64,000 bases of DNA, from the NCBI GenBank assembly GCA_947095585.1, contig OX352763.1:119211287-119275286 (forward strand), read 5' to 3'. Origin of the DNA: Nephrocerus scutellatus. Its lineage: Eukaryota > Arthropoda > Insecta > Diptera > Pipunculidae. Position 1 is the stretch's first letter, and each line of letters starts with the position of its first letter. Position numbers and translations under genes: made by a program. This document shows, piece after piece, positions 10,001 to 19,310 of the stretch. Under the pieces are notes generated by a model. That model worked only from the letters and a program-made list of their open reading frames with translations, was not told the origin of the DNA and searched no databases.

Positions 10001-13000
10001 AAAAGAAACGTATTGAGTTTTGTATTTTCGTGGATGGATACACAACCTTCGACTGCATTTTTTTAACAACTTTGTGCTCCTGTGAAAGGTAACCTTGACT
10101 GTATATATATATTGTTATGAACGCGTTCTTATCTATTTCTCCGAAATACTCGGCTTGGATTGAATGGCTCATAGGTAACCGCATCATTATTTTTTGCAGC
10201 GTGCACCACCCACCAGCTGAATGGCATAGCGCGAGCGAATTAATTTAACAGCAAAAGTAGTGTATAGAATATGAAAGAGCAGAAGACGAGGAGTAGGAGG
10301 AGGGATTGTGGTCTTTGCACACCAAAAAGAAAAAAAAAAACGAAAAAATGCACTTCACTTAATTTGAAAAACAGAAAGAAAAAAAATCCCAACTTAGATG
10401 TAATAAATTGTGTAGCTTTGCTGTGGTTTTCGCTTTTACGAGTATACTGATGATTCCCTACTATTCCTTTCTTTCTTCTCTCTTCTCTTAAAATCTATTT
10501 CACTTTTGGGTGCCCCCCTGCTGGATGCATACATAACATACGTCCTTGATTATTGGTTAACCTTGTCGAACATACATGTGCTGTCTGCGCGTACATCACC
10601 ATCACATCCGGTCGGACAGGAAACGTATGCGATGTACAACGAACATCTATCTAACAGCCCTGGCCATAACCGACATCATCTATCTGCTGATGGTAGCCCT
10701 GCTGTCGCTGCAGCATTACGAAGTCGTCCATCTACACTACGAGATTTATTGGAAATGTTATGGGATTGTCATCTGGCTGGGTGATGTTTGCGGTGAGTTT
10801 TAATTTCCAAAAAGTAGGCGCAAATTCCAAATTTTTTTGCATTGACTTCTTCCATTTTTTTTGTTGCAGCTTACATTTCAATTTACATCGCTGTTTGCTT
10901 CACCATCGAGCGGTACATTGCGATTCGATATCCCCTGAAGAGACAAACCTTTTGCACCGAGTCCTTGGCGAAGAAGGTGTTGGCTGGTGAGGTTTGCCTT
11001 TTGTTGTTTGACATTTGTCAGACATATTTATGGCGCTGTTCTATTATTCCAGGTGTTGCGCTCTTTTGCCTGCTCTCGACAACCTCGACGCCGTTCGAGT
11101 ATGAATACATTAACGCACCAAAGTTGATGGATGCCAACGAGAAAGAATGCAACGCAACTTATCTCGACCTTATCAGCCATTTCGGCTTAGGGGATGATAA
11201 TATGTCAACTACCGAAAGAAGCCAAGGTGAGTCCTGTAAGAGGTGTCACAGCGACAGTCCCAAGTGACAGCACTTATTCATCATCTGTGTACAGTTTTGT
11301 CAAGTTATTGAGAGCACGTTGCTGTTAATTATTCCTTTGATAAAAAGCTTCGCTGAAGTTTGGCCAGGAATTCCTGCTAACAGAATTAATTTCAATTTAC
11401 GTTCTTCTTCATGTATCTTCTCTCGCAGTGAATAATCTAATTGAAGCAAACATTCCAAGTACTGAACATTATGCTTCGGAAAGTTCAGAAGGTTCAAGAC
11501 TCCCTTTAGCGCTTGATTTACTCGTACTTGCTGGCAAGGCATCCGCGCCAATCCTACAACGACTACAACAAGGGGACTCCTCGTCCATCAATTTAGACAA
11601 CATTCGCGAAGCAAACAAGTGTCGCAATGTAAGTATTTATGTGTACGTCTCTGTGTGTGTGTGTGTGTGTGCGTCTGTAAGGATAGTATGGGCACCTGAT
11701 ATAATTTTCAATTACACTTTCCATTAAGGTTACCTATTATAAACATGCGCCCTCCAACCTGGCCAACAGCGAGACATACAAGCTGCTTTTCTTTTGCTTT
11801 ACTTGGATTACTTTTTTTCTCATCCCTCTGGGCGTCTTGGCCACATTCAATTGCTTTCTAATTGTGTTGGTGCGGCGTTCGAAAACTCGTCGAGGTGAAA
11901 TGACAAATGCAAGCAGCATACGGCGGACGAGGGTAAGTTGATCGCGGGCAGTATACCTATATATGCACTTAAGGCCGTTGTTAACGTCTTACAAGACATT
12001 AATTTTCAATCAAAGTTTATTTTGAAAATGTGGCAGTTTCTTCTTCTGAATGAATTGGAGCAAGTTGATAGAAATACGAGAATGTATAGATATAGGTTAC
12101 AAGGTAGGTAGGTAGGTAGGTAGGTAGGTAGATTGACGGTTCTCGCTGACTTGGCGAGGTCCTCCAATAGCGCTTTAGTGCGCCGTTTTGCTACCAAAGT
12201 CCCTTAGGAGATCTAATGCAGGGAAAGATGGTCGTTTATAGTTATATCCAAGCTGTTGTAACGGAGTTTTCCCAGCCGGGGTAAACTCAGGGTTACCAGA
12301 GTTCAAAATAAAAAAAGGTCGTTACAATAAATTTGTTAAATGGGGCTTTTCGGGTGAATTCAATGTCAGTTCAGATGTATAAATAATGTATGCGTATGTA
12401 GTGAAGACGATGCGTGAGCCATTGTGCGCCTTTGACGTGAGCCTTGACGAAGCGATGTGTGCGTGAGCCTGATACGAGCTTGAGCCTTCGGGATGCGTGA
12501 GCGTGCGACTGAGAAGAGCGTGAACCCTGAGTGATGCGTGAACGTGAGCCTGAGAGGAGCATGCACTCTGAACGATGCGTGAGCGTGAGCCTGAGACGAG
12601 TGTGCACTCTAAGCGATGCGTGAGCGTGAGACTGAGACGAGCGTTAATCCTAAGTGATGCGTGAGCGTGAGATAAGCATGCACCTTGAGTGATGCGTGAG
12701 CGTGAGCCTGAGACGAGCGTGCACTCTGAGTGATGCGTCTGCTTGAGACGAGCGTGCACCCTGAGCCATGCATGAGCCTGAGACAAGCGTGTACCCTGAG
12801 TAAAGCGTGAGCGTGATTTTGAGACGATCGTGAATCCTGAGTAATACGTGAGCGTGAGCCTGAGACGAGTGTGCACTCTAAGCGATGCGTGAGCGTGAGA
12901 CTGAGACTGAGACGAGCGTTAATCCTAAGTAATGCGTGAGCGTGAGATAAGCATGCACCTTGAGTGATGCGTGGTCGTGAGCCTGAGACGAGCGTGCACT

Positions 13001-16000
13001 CTGAGTGATGCGTGTGCTTGAGACGAGTGTGCACCCTGAGCCATGCGTGAGCTTGAGACAAGCGTGTACCCTGAGTAAAGCGTGAGCGTGATTTTGAGAC
13101 GATCGTGAATCCTGAGTGTTGCGTGAGCGTGAGCCTGAGACGAGATTGCACCCTGAGTGATGCGTGAGCGTGAGCCTGAGACCAGCGTGCACCCTAAGCG
13201 ATGCGTGAGCGTGAGCCTTAGTATGATCCTTAAAACCAAAGAGAACGATTGGAGGCGCTTTGTTGGTAACAACAATAGCGATCCATGGGGTAAAGTTTAC
13301 CGCATATGCAGGGGAAAGCGTGTCACACAAGTCTGTGGCATTCGTGCCAATGGCAGTGCCTGGTCTGATAGCGTAAAAGCACTCATAGAAGAGTTTTTTC
13401 CTGCCGCCCGTCCGCCGCTATATGGGCCCATGAATCGGCTTGGTTATGGAGATATTCCATCTCTGATTCCGACTGAGTTGTGGGAATGTATACTGGCCAG
13501 ATTTGCAAAAGCATCTGGCGAGCCATTCCGAACTATGTCATGTCGATTATCCGGAAGTGTTTTGATAATTGCTACTTCCCAGTTGCTTGGAAATACGCCA
13601 AAGTGGTAGTACTGCTGAAGTCACCAGAAAAAGTACGCAGTAACCCTCGTTCCTACCGTGGTATAAGTCTCCTCCCAGTTGCTTGGAAAAGTCCTGGAGA
13701 GAATAATGGTGCGGAGGCTCGATAGGGTGGCGGCCAGTCTGGGAAAAGCACTGAAGATGCGCTGTTGTACGTTAAAGACAGCGTGCATTGCAGTGCAAGT
13801 CGATACGTTCTTGCTATCATTGTAGATTTCAAGTGCGCCTCCGACTACCTCAGTTGGGATTCCGTGGCAGAAAGGCTGATTGAAGTGAGTGTCGTGAAGT
13901 GCCTCCTTGGTTGAGCTACTTCAGCGACAGGCAAACGGGCTGTGTTGGCACTACTGAATGCGTCAGTAAGTGTATCACTCGTGGTTTTCTTCTGGGATCC
14001 ATTTGCGGTCCTATCATATGGAACCTAGCAGCTATCAGAAATATGCAAATGCTGTGCTTACGCAGATGATTTAATCGTCCTTGTTGAAGGCGAATTGGAT
14101 CTTGAACGGAAGAGTACAGAACTCATGTCGGTTGTCCATGGCTGGGCTTCTACAGTTGGAGTTGACATCTCTTTGGACAAGGCAGGCTGTGTCGATGTTG
14201 CTGAAGGGCAAACTGTCACTCAGTCGGCCTCCAACGGGTCTAATCTTAGATGTGTCAAACCAATCAGATACCTTGGTATAAACATGAGCGAGCGCATGAA
14301 ATTCCTTGTACATCTTACAGAGCTCAAGAATCGGCTGCTAAAACTCGTAGGACCAATGCGTCGAGTTCTTCGTGCCGAAAGGCAGTTCGTACCATATATG
14401 ATGGCCTATTTGTCACTTATGCAACATATGGTGCATCGGTTTGGTACGAAACTGTCATACTTGCCAGTGGTAAGATTAAGATTAAGTGTTGCTAGCGCGT
14501 GGCTAATATTGCATTCTTGCCAGCCTGTTGCATAGTATCTACGGAGACTATGAGAGTTTTGATGGGTGTTCCTAATCTTGATTTGGAGGTTATCCGGAGG
14601 AGCCTTGTCTCCAAGACCAGGAGGAACAGGCGTGGACAAAAGTCTTGGACAGTGCAAGGAACTCCTTGAAGAGACCACGATATCAAGATGGCAATCTACA
14701 TGGTCAGAGTGCGAAAATGGCAGAGTCACGTTTGAGTTTATCAAGGACGTCCAGTACGTCATGACAAACCCAGACTTAGCCTGTTGGGATTCCTGCTCAC
14801 TGGCGATGGCAGCTTTAATTCCTTCTTGCATCAAAGAGGCCTCAGTGGGACGGAAAGTTGCACTTGCGGATCTCCCAGAGAATACTGGTTGCATGTCATA
14901 TGTAACTGTACAATCTTCTCGGACTGGAAAGACTTAAGCTTAATCTTGAATCTGTCTTAAGCTCCAGTGAAAATTTCGAATGTATCAAATTGTTCGCCAG
15001 GAATGCATTTAATTGACGTACCAGCAGGCATTTTGTTACCGCAGCGCCATCTGACTGATAAAATTCGTGCATAATACGACATATAGAGGGCCACCAGTCC
15101 CGATTTTTAAGAAACTCTACTGCAGTAGTTAGCTACGTTGCCAACTACAAAAATCTGAGCAGTGAGTAATCTGGTACCACGGTAGCCGGGGGACTCTTGA
15201 AGGTTGGTCCCCTTATGGGAGCATCGTGGTGGCTGTGGTTAACACCCAAATACGGGTAGAGTATTAACTAAGCATGAGTTCTTACTTGGCGTGGAGTTGT
15301 GTTTTCCAACCTAGTGCCGTAACCCATAGATCGGCAACGATTTAGATAAATCTCGATCTTATCAGTGAGAAGCTGGGGCCTTACACTCCAGCTATACTGA
15401 TACGCGCCGTGGCTCAATGGATAGGAGCATGGACTGCTGAGCAGGGGGTTCATGGTTCGAATCCCAGTAACACCAAAGTATTTTTCACGGTGTCCCACCT
15501 CTCGCGAAAGTTTGACAAACATCCGAGAGTAATAACTTGTCACTGAAAGTTTCTCAATTCGCCGTTCGGATCCGGCATTAAATTGTAGGTCCCTCCATTT
15601 GTGTTCAAAAATATGCAAGCTCAACACAAATGGTTGCGAGAAGTCAGGCCTTGGACCGTATGGTCTGTCGCGCCGATATTATTATACTGATACATCTGCA
15701 ATAGCAACATTGTGGATGGAAGTTGATTGACGTTACAAAAGCAAACGGTGTCCGAAGAGGACCGAGGAGTTATGCCCTATGTTGGCGGTGTTCCCGGAGA
15801 ACCAAATACACATCTCTGTAAATCAGCGGGTTGAAGTGACTGCCATACAAGCGACGGACCTACAAACTATTACCTTTAACACTTTAACCTCTACCAGTTG
15901 AGTTTTGCGCAAGCTGCCGCCAACAATTAGACACTTTGTGAGGTCTGTTGTACCTCAACAATGCCTTAATGCTTCAATATAAATTGTCCACCAAATTTGT

Positions 16001-16414
16001 TAAAATTAGAGTATTAATGTAACTAACAAACTAATTCCTCCGCAAAATTCTTTGCAGGGCAAATCCAGCGCAAACACTTCCCAGGAGAATCGCATCACAG
16101 TCACCCTAATCGCCGTCGTCATACTCTTTATTGTCTGTCAACTGCCTTGGGCAACATATCTGCTCGTATCGACGATCATCACAATCGAGGATAACAACTT
16201 CCAGTCTGTCATTGGGAATATCTTCAACTTACTGGCGGCCATAAATGCGGCAGCCAATTTCTTCCTGTACTGTGTTTTATCGGACAAGTATCGTAAAACT
16301 TTTAAGCAGCTGATCACGGGCTTCAGGTACGGCAGCAGTCGAAATATGAGCTTCAGTACGAGTCATATGGCGAGTAGTCGCAGGTGTCGTACACCATCGC
16401 ATAGTGTTAGATAA
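6900..16414 (+). CDS. Rhodopsin-family neuropeptide-type GPCR, 7 coding exons
   Basis: Seven-helix class A receptor of the plasma membrane, expected to signal through G proteins after binding an extracellular ligand, most likely a peptide. Exons: 6900-7015, 10620-10792, 10870-10986, 11053-11226, 11429-11628, 11729-11932, 16058-16414; all introns GT-AG. They join to 1341 nt, 446 residues plus TAA. Seen: TM1 with GLLGN (26-30); TM2 with Asp57; Cys85 before TM3; ERY at 110-112 for DRY; TM4 about 133-149; a very long second extracellular loop (about 150-276); TM5 with Pro293; TM6 with CQLP (355-358); TM7 ending NFFLY (395-399) for NPxxY; helix 8 DKYRKTF. The TM7/helix-8 pattern resembles the FMRFamide/TRH-receptor-like insect group, possibly Drosophila CG33639 or CG13229 relatives; which one is uncertain. 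The N-terminus before TM1 is only about 12 residues. Confidence 0.88.
7224..7805. repeat. Diverged tandem repeat, period about 116-144 bp
   Basis: About five units in GPCR intron 1, each starting near TACAAC (7225, 7340, 7471, 7611, 7755). Each has a variant of CACAGTCTTACCAAAGG, then an A/C-rich stretch, then AAATCCC.TGAAG and a TAATTAAAA tract. Spacing rises from 116 to 144 bp left to right. The last unit abuts the 3' end of the minus-strand LINE at 7806-9060, so the array may be that LINE's 3' UTR or tail. Confidence 0.75.
7806..9060 (-). mobile_element. LINE family C, 5'-truncated RT
   Basis: Minus-strand RT fragment inside GPCR intron 1. From 9060 down: STINKVISSIVARRL, NEQAGFRPNRSCTEQINTL (about 8905-8850), FVDLKRAFDSVGR (about 8810-8770), LDYADDI (8498-8521), YGCETWKVTESI (about 8225-8190), KWSWIGHTLRKP (about 8070-8020), a Trp-to-stop change before NPQGSRRVGRPSKTWKR (about 7990-7935), and WRAFLEALRSPAE near 7850. 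It is antisense to the host gene. Multiple frameshifts. Shares its overall pattern with the element at 20735-23200. Clade not assigned. Confidence 0.85.
9061..10610 (+). other. GPCR intron 1 remainder, no gene
   Basis: AT-rich intron sequence. A short direct duplication (CATGCACC[G/A]AG.GTGC.ATTAA at 9174 and 9234) and a small inverted repeat GCATAAGATTATGC near 9397 are visible. Minus-strand frames at 9668-10187 show no family features. Confidence 0.5.
10620..10792 (+). CDS. GPCR coding exon 2 (TM2 to start of TM3)
   Basis: Acceptor ACAG at 10616-10619, donor GTGAGT at 10793. Begins RKRMRCTTNIYLTALAITD with the TM2 aspartate, and includes the conserved Cys85 and WLGDVC. Its last base starts codon 97, matching the next exon phase. 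Confidence 0.9.
10870..10986 (+). CDS. GPCR coding exon 3 (TM3, ERY motif)
   Basis: Acceptor TTTTTTTGTTGCAG ending 10869, donor GTGAGG at 10987. Encodes AYISIYIAVCFTIERYIAIR and the start of TM4. ERY replaces the common DRY. Confidence 0.9.
11053..11226 (+). CDS. GPCR coding exon 4 (TM4, first part of ECL2)
   Basis: Acceptor TTATTCCAG ending 11052, donor GTGAGT at 11227. Encodes the rest of TM4 (GVALFCLLSTTSTPFEY) and about 40 residues of the second extracellular loop, with candidate N-glycosylation at CNAT and NMS. Confidence 0.88.
11429..11628 (+). CDS. GPCR coding exon 5 (ECL2 insert)
   Basis: Acceptor TCTCGCAG ending 11428, donor GTAAGT at 11629. Phase 1 at the start, 0 at the end. All 66 residues lie in the second extracellular loop and include Ser-rich stretches and Cys258 just before TM5, the likely partner of Cys85. 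Confidence 0.82.
11652..11671 (+). repeat. (TG)n microsatellite in GPCR intron 5
   Basis: Ten uninterrupted TG units 24 bases after the exon 5 donor. Confidence 0.9.
11729..11932 (+). CDS. GPCR coding exon 6 (TM5, start of ICL3)
   Basis: Acceptor CCATTAAG ending 11728, donor GTAAGT at 11933, phase 0 at both ends (68 codons). Encodes TM5 with FFLIPLGVLATFNCFLIVLV and the basic segment RRSKTRRGE. Confidence 0.9.
12103..12245 (-). mobile_element. LINE family B 3' terminus with (TACC)n tail
   Basis: A (GGTA)n tract at 12103-12131 adjoins a block that, reversed, reads AAAACGGCGCACTAAAGCGC and GGAGGACCTCGCCAAGTCAG. This matches the 3' UTR after the RNase H ORF at 2399-2530, which also ends in CTACCTACTTACC. 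It is therefore a 3' end fragment of family B, with the tetranucleotide tract as its 3' tail. Confidence 0.75.
12409..13218. repeat. 41-bp minisatellite with 269-bp higher-order unit
   Basis: About 20 units of a 41-bp motif containing GATGCGTGAGCGTGAGCCTG and AGACGAGCGTGCACCCTGAG, in GPCR intron 6. Distinct variant units recur in the same order: GCACTCTAAGCGATGCG at 12604 and 12873, giving a 269-bp higher-order period. Long minus-strand frames (up to 184 codons) are a by-product of the composition. It ends exactly where the R1-like LINE begins. Confidence 0.92.
13219..14990 (+). mobile_element. R1-clade-like LINE, decayed RT ORF
   Basis: Plus-strand fragments in order: ENDWRRFVGN...DPWGKVYRICRG (about 13240-13320), VAWKYAKVVVLLKSPEK (about 13580-13630), PRSYRGISLLPV (about 13645-13685), CAYADDLIVLVEGELDLER (about 14050-14105), IRYLGINMSERMKFLVH (about 14263-14315), LLKLVGPMRRVLRA, and a C-terminal segment ISRWQSTWSECENGRVTFEF (about 14680-14740). 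This order is characteristic of R1-group ORF2. Frameshifts and stops throughout; endonuclease absent. Confidence 0.88.
15393..15693 (+). mobile_element. tRNA-derived SINE with 11-bp target-site duplication
   Basis: The body 15404-15682 begins GCGCCGTGGCTCAATGG, containing an RNA polymerase III A box (TGGCTCAATGG), and has a B box GGTTCGAATCC at 15454-15464. The tRNA-like head does not fold with a proper acceptor stem, so it is a SINE and not a tRNA gene. The downstream body includes GTCACTGAAAGTTTCTCAAT and CCGTTCGGATCCGGC. TATACTGATAC flanks it perfectly on both sides (15393-15403 and 15683-15693). It lies in GPCR intron 6. Confidence 0.88.
15694..16057 (+). other. End of GPCR intron 6, no other element seen
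   Basis: Unique-looking intron sequence leading to the TTCTTTGCAG acceptor at 16057. Confidence 0.5.
16058..16414 (+). CDS. GPCR coding exon 7 (TM6, TM7, C-tail)
   Basis: Acceptor TTCTTTGCAG ending 16057. Encodes ICL3 remainder, TM6 (VVILFIVCQLPWATYLL), TM7 (NLLAAINAAANFFLYCVL), helix 8 and a short Ser/Arg-rich tail, stop TAA at 16412-16414. Confidence 0.92.
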   Translation, partial: GKSSANTSQENRITVTLIAVVILFIVCQLPWATYLLVSTIITIEDNNFQSVIGNIFNLLAAINAAANFFLYCVLSDKYRKTFKQLITGFRYGSSRNMSFSTSHMASSRRCRTPSHSVR

Positions 16415-16614
16415 TAACTCAATTAATTCAATATAAGATAAATGTTAACTTAAATTATTTTTAGCGGTTTCTTTTTTTATAATACGACGTTAGGGTATAG
16501 ATAACATAAAATTGTACATTATACAACTTTGCTATGCGGTCCGTACAGGACATAGCACGTGAATTGCTAAGTTGTTTTCTTTTCGTTTATATTGATAAGT
16601 TAGTGTTAAGTTAA

Positions 16615-16645
16615 AATAAACCAAAGAGTGCATAATGTGAATAAA
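16615..16645 (+). terminator. Poly(A) signals of the receptor gene
   Basis: Two AATAAA hexamers, at 16615-16620 and 16640-16645, lie 200-230 bases after the GPCR stop codon and before the SINE fragment at 16673. Confidence 0.6.
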
Positions 16646-16672
16646 AACTATATTGATGATATAGAATTTGTG

Positions 16673-16755
16673 GCGCCGTGGCTTAGTGGTAAGTGCATGA
16701 ACTGAGCTGACTGAGCAAGTGGCTTGAGGTTTGAATCTTCGAATCAACTCATACA
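16673..16755 (+). mobile_element. tRNA-derived SINE head, second copy (partial)
   Basis: Begins GCGCCGTGGCTTAGTGG like the SINE at 15404, with a degenerate B box GGTTTGAATCTTC. Only the tRNA-like head is present. It lies about 30 bases past the GPCR poly(A) signals. Confidence 0.65.
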
Positions 16756-16774
16756 ACGAATGCTCTTATTCTTC

Positions 16775-17010
16775 TGCATGATGAACAGCTGTGCGTCTCC
16801 GTTGATCTTGGTGGAAACGCAGCTAGGCGGAAAGGAAGTTGTCTTTGTTGCGAGGTACATACCTCCAGAAAGCTCCCTATGTGTGTACGAACGTCATCTA
16901 GCCAACATAGAATTCATCGCTGATCAGATGATCGAAGATCAACAACTTATTGTTTTGGGCGATTTTAATTTAGGTGATATTCGATTGAATCTCCAGATTC
17001 TTTAAATTAG
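16775..17010 (+). mobile_element. LINE endonuclease fragment
   Basis: The frame encodes a piece of apurinic-endonuclease domain typical of Jockey-type LINEs: VFVARYIPPESSLCVYERHL and QQLIVLGDFNL, in which GDFN is the conserved endonuclease block. It is cut off at 17005. Confidence 0.75.
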
Positions 17011-17029
17011 TTGAACGTGGAACTCCATA

Positions 17030-19310
17030 CCTGTCTTTAGTAGGACGTAAAAATCATTCTGAGGGATATGAATGCCAAAATAGGTAGGGAGTCAGTATTC
17101 AGGCAGTAGATTGGCATCCATAGCTTACACGAGAGCACTAATGACAATGGACAACGAGTCATAGAGATGGCAGCAATTAATAATTTGGTCGTTGCGAGTA
17201 CAAGGGTATCTCCTGATGGAGCCACTCGTGTTTATAGACCACCACCACAACCCGAACCTGATGACGGTACGGACGTACCGAGGTGCTAACGTCGACTCAG
17301 ACCACTATCTTGTTGGTATGGTGCTCCGAGTGCGGATTGCATCATCACGAAAGACTGCATCCGCGAATCATCGCGATTTGAGTCAACACGGATGCCCTTC
17401 ACAACGAAAAGACCAGAAACAACTACGGTCAAGGGGTAGGACTAACCCTAAATGCAGGGAGAGTACTTCCTGGGGCTGGGATGTCTGGGGTATAAAAGAA
17501 ATGGACACGCCTAAAGAATACTGTCATTAGTACTGCTGACTCCATCTAAGGCAGTAGTCGTAGAGATCGAAACGACTGGTGCGATGAAGAATGTAAGCTA
17601 GCGACTGAACGTAAGAATGGTGCGTACCGAGCAATGCAACGATCTCATAGGACGCGGGCACGCGACGATGAATATAAAGAGCTCAGAAGATTTGAAAAAC
17701 CAGTTCATCGGCGAAAGAAAGCAGCCTGGGAGAAGAATCGCGTCCGTGTACTAAAACAGTACAGAGAGCGAGGACCGCACCAGGCACGGAAGTTCTACCA
17801 AAGAGTCCGCACTATGACGCAATATACACCGCGTTGCACATACTGCAAAGACAAAGAGGATAATCTGATCACCAATCTCAATGAAATCTTAGAGCGATAG
17901 GAAGAGCACTTTCATGAGTTGCTTAATGGCCAGCTAACTAAGGAATTGGAGGCTCCACCAATGACCGAAGACCACACTCTGCTGCCGCCACAAAGCATAG
18001 ATGAAGTTAGCAGTGCGATAAATCGGCTCAAAAATAAAAAGGCCCCGGGATCAGATGGGATCCCAGCGGAACTGATAAAAATAGGAGGCCCCTAATAGTG
18101 TAAGGAACTAATAGTGCAAACATGGGAGGAAGAAGACTGGCGAAGAGGCATCCTGTGCCCCATACATAAGAAAGCAGATATCACAACCTGCAGCAATTAT
18201 CGTGGTATAACGTTGTTGAGTACCGCGTATAAGATTTTCTCCTCCACCCTTCAAGACAGGATACGCTAAAGTCATCATTGGTCCACACCAGTATGGCTTC
18301 ATCCCAGACAAATCAACAACTGATCAGATTTACACCCTTAGGAAGGTGATGGAAAAATGTCTAGAGTTTCAAAACTCACTACACCTTCTTTTTATAGACT
18401 TTAAAGCCGCCTATCATAGCATAGCCAGAGTAGAACTTTATAAAGGCATGAGAGAATTCGGCGGCATCCCAAATAAACTGACACGACTATGTAGGTTGAC
18501 CATGACCAATGTTATCAGCCAAGTAAAAATATCCGCATCACTATCAAGCCTATTCAACATCTATAACGGGCTCTGTCAAAGGGAAGGGTTGGTCTGCGTC
18601 CTCTTCAACCTGGTGTTGGAGAAAGTGATCCTATCTGATTTGACGTAACGGCGAGAGGAACAATCCTCTATAAGTCCATTCAGATACTGGCTTACGCAGA
18701 TGATATTGACATCGTTGGTATAAACCTAAGAGCTGTATAGGAAGCTTTCATCCAGATCGAGCAGGCAGCACGAAATCTGGGGCTGCATACAAATGAGAGC
18801 AAAGCAAAGTACATGGTCTGCGAGTAGAAGATCAATTCAATTAGAGGAGCGCGAATTTGAGAAAGTGCAATAACTTTAACTATCTCGGGTCAACTGTAGA
18901 AGCCGATAACAGCATCAAACCAGAAATACGCGCACGGTTGCTCAAAGCCAACAAAGCCTACTATAGTCTGTCAAGACTCTTCAAATCCAAGCTGCTGGTG
19001 TATAAGACAATGGTCATACCAGTACTTACATATTGATCTCCGAGACTTGGGTCCTTAGCAAAAAACCATTCTGATCTCTTAGCCGCGTTCGAGAGAAAAG
19101 TCTTACGGAGAATTGTTGTCCTCGTATGTGAGGAAGGACGATTCCGGAGACTCTATAATGATGAGATCTACGAGCGCTACCGCAATGTCGATGTTGTGAA
19201 GAGAATTAAGCTCGGTAGGCTCCGGTGGGCTGGACAGCTAGCTCGCATGAGCGAAGAGGATGCTGCTCGGAAAGTCCTTTGCGGTAGGATTTATGGTCTT
19301 AAAATATGAT
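17030..19310 (+). mobile_element. LINE family D, endonuclease to RT C-terminus
   Basis: Endonuclease piece VKIILRDMNAKIGRESVF (about 17050-17100), YRGANVDSDHYLVGMVLRVR (17275-17335), linker with RWFEKPVHRRKKAAWEKN-like residues (about 17690-17740), FYQRVRTMTQY, KAPGSDGIPAELIK-like segment (about 18040-18080), RT finger and palm (HLLFIDFKAAYHSIARVEL, about 18380-18435), AYADDIDIVG (18691-18720), and C-terminal AFERKVLRRIV (about 19085-19120) with RLRWAGQLARMSEEDA (about 19215-19265). Stops and frameshifts interrupt each domain. It ends near 19310. The same family lies inverted at 43190-45310. Clade left open. Confidence 0.87.

Noticed and set aside
12322..13330. Long minus-strand frames up to 184 codons over the 41-bp minisatellite
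   Set aside because: Compositional by-products; several overlapping frames are open at once and all follow the repeat.
15404..15474. Functional tRNA gene
   Set aside because: A and B boxes are present but the acceptor and T stems do not pair, and target-site duplications enclose a longer SINE body.
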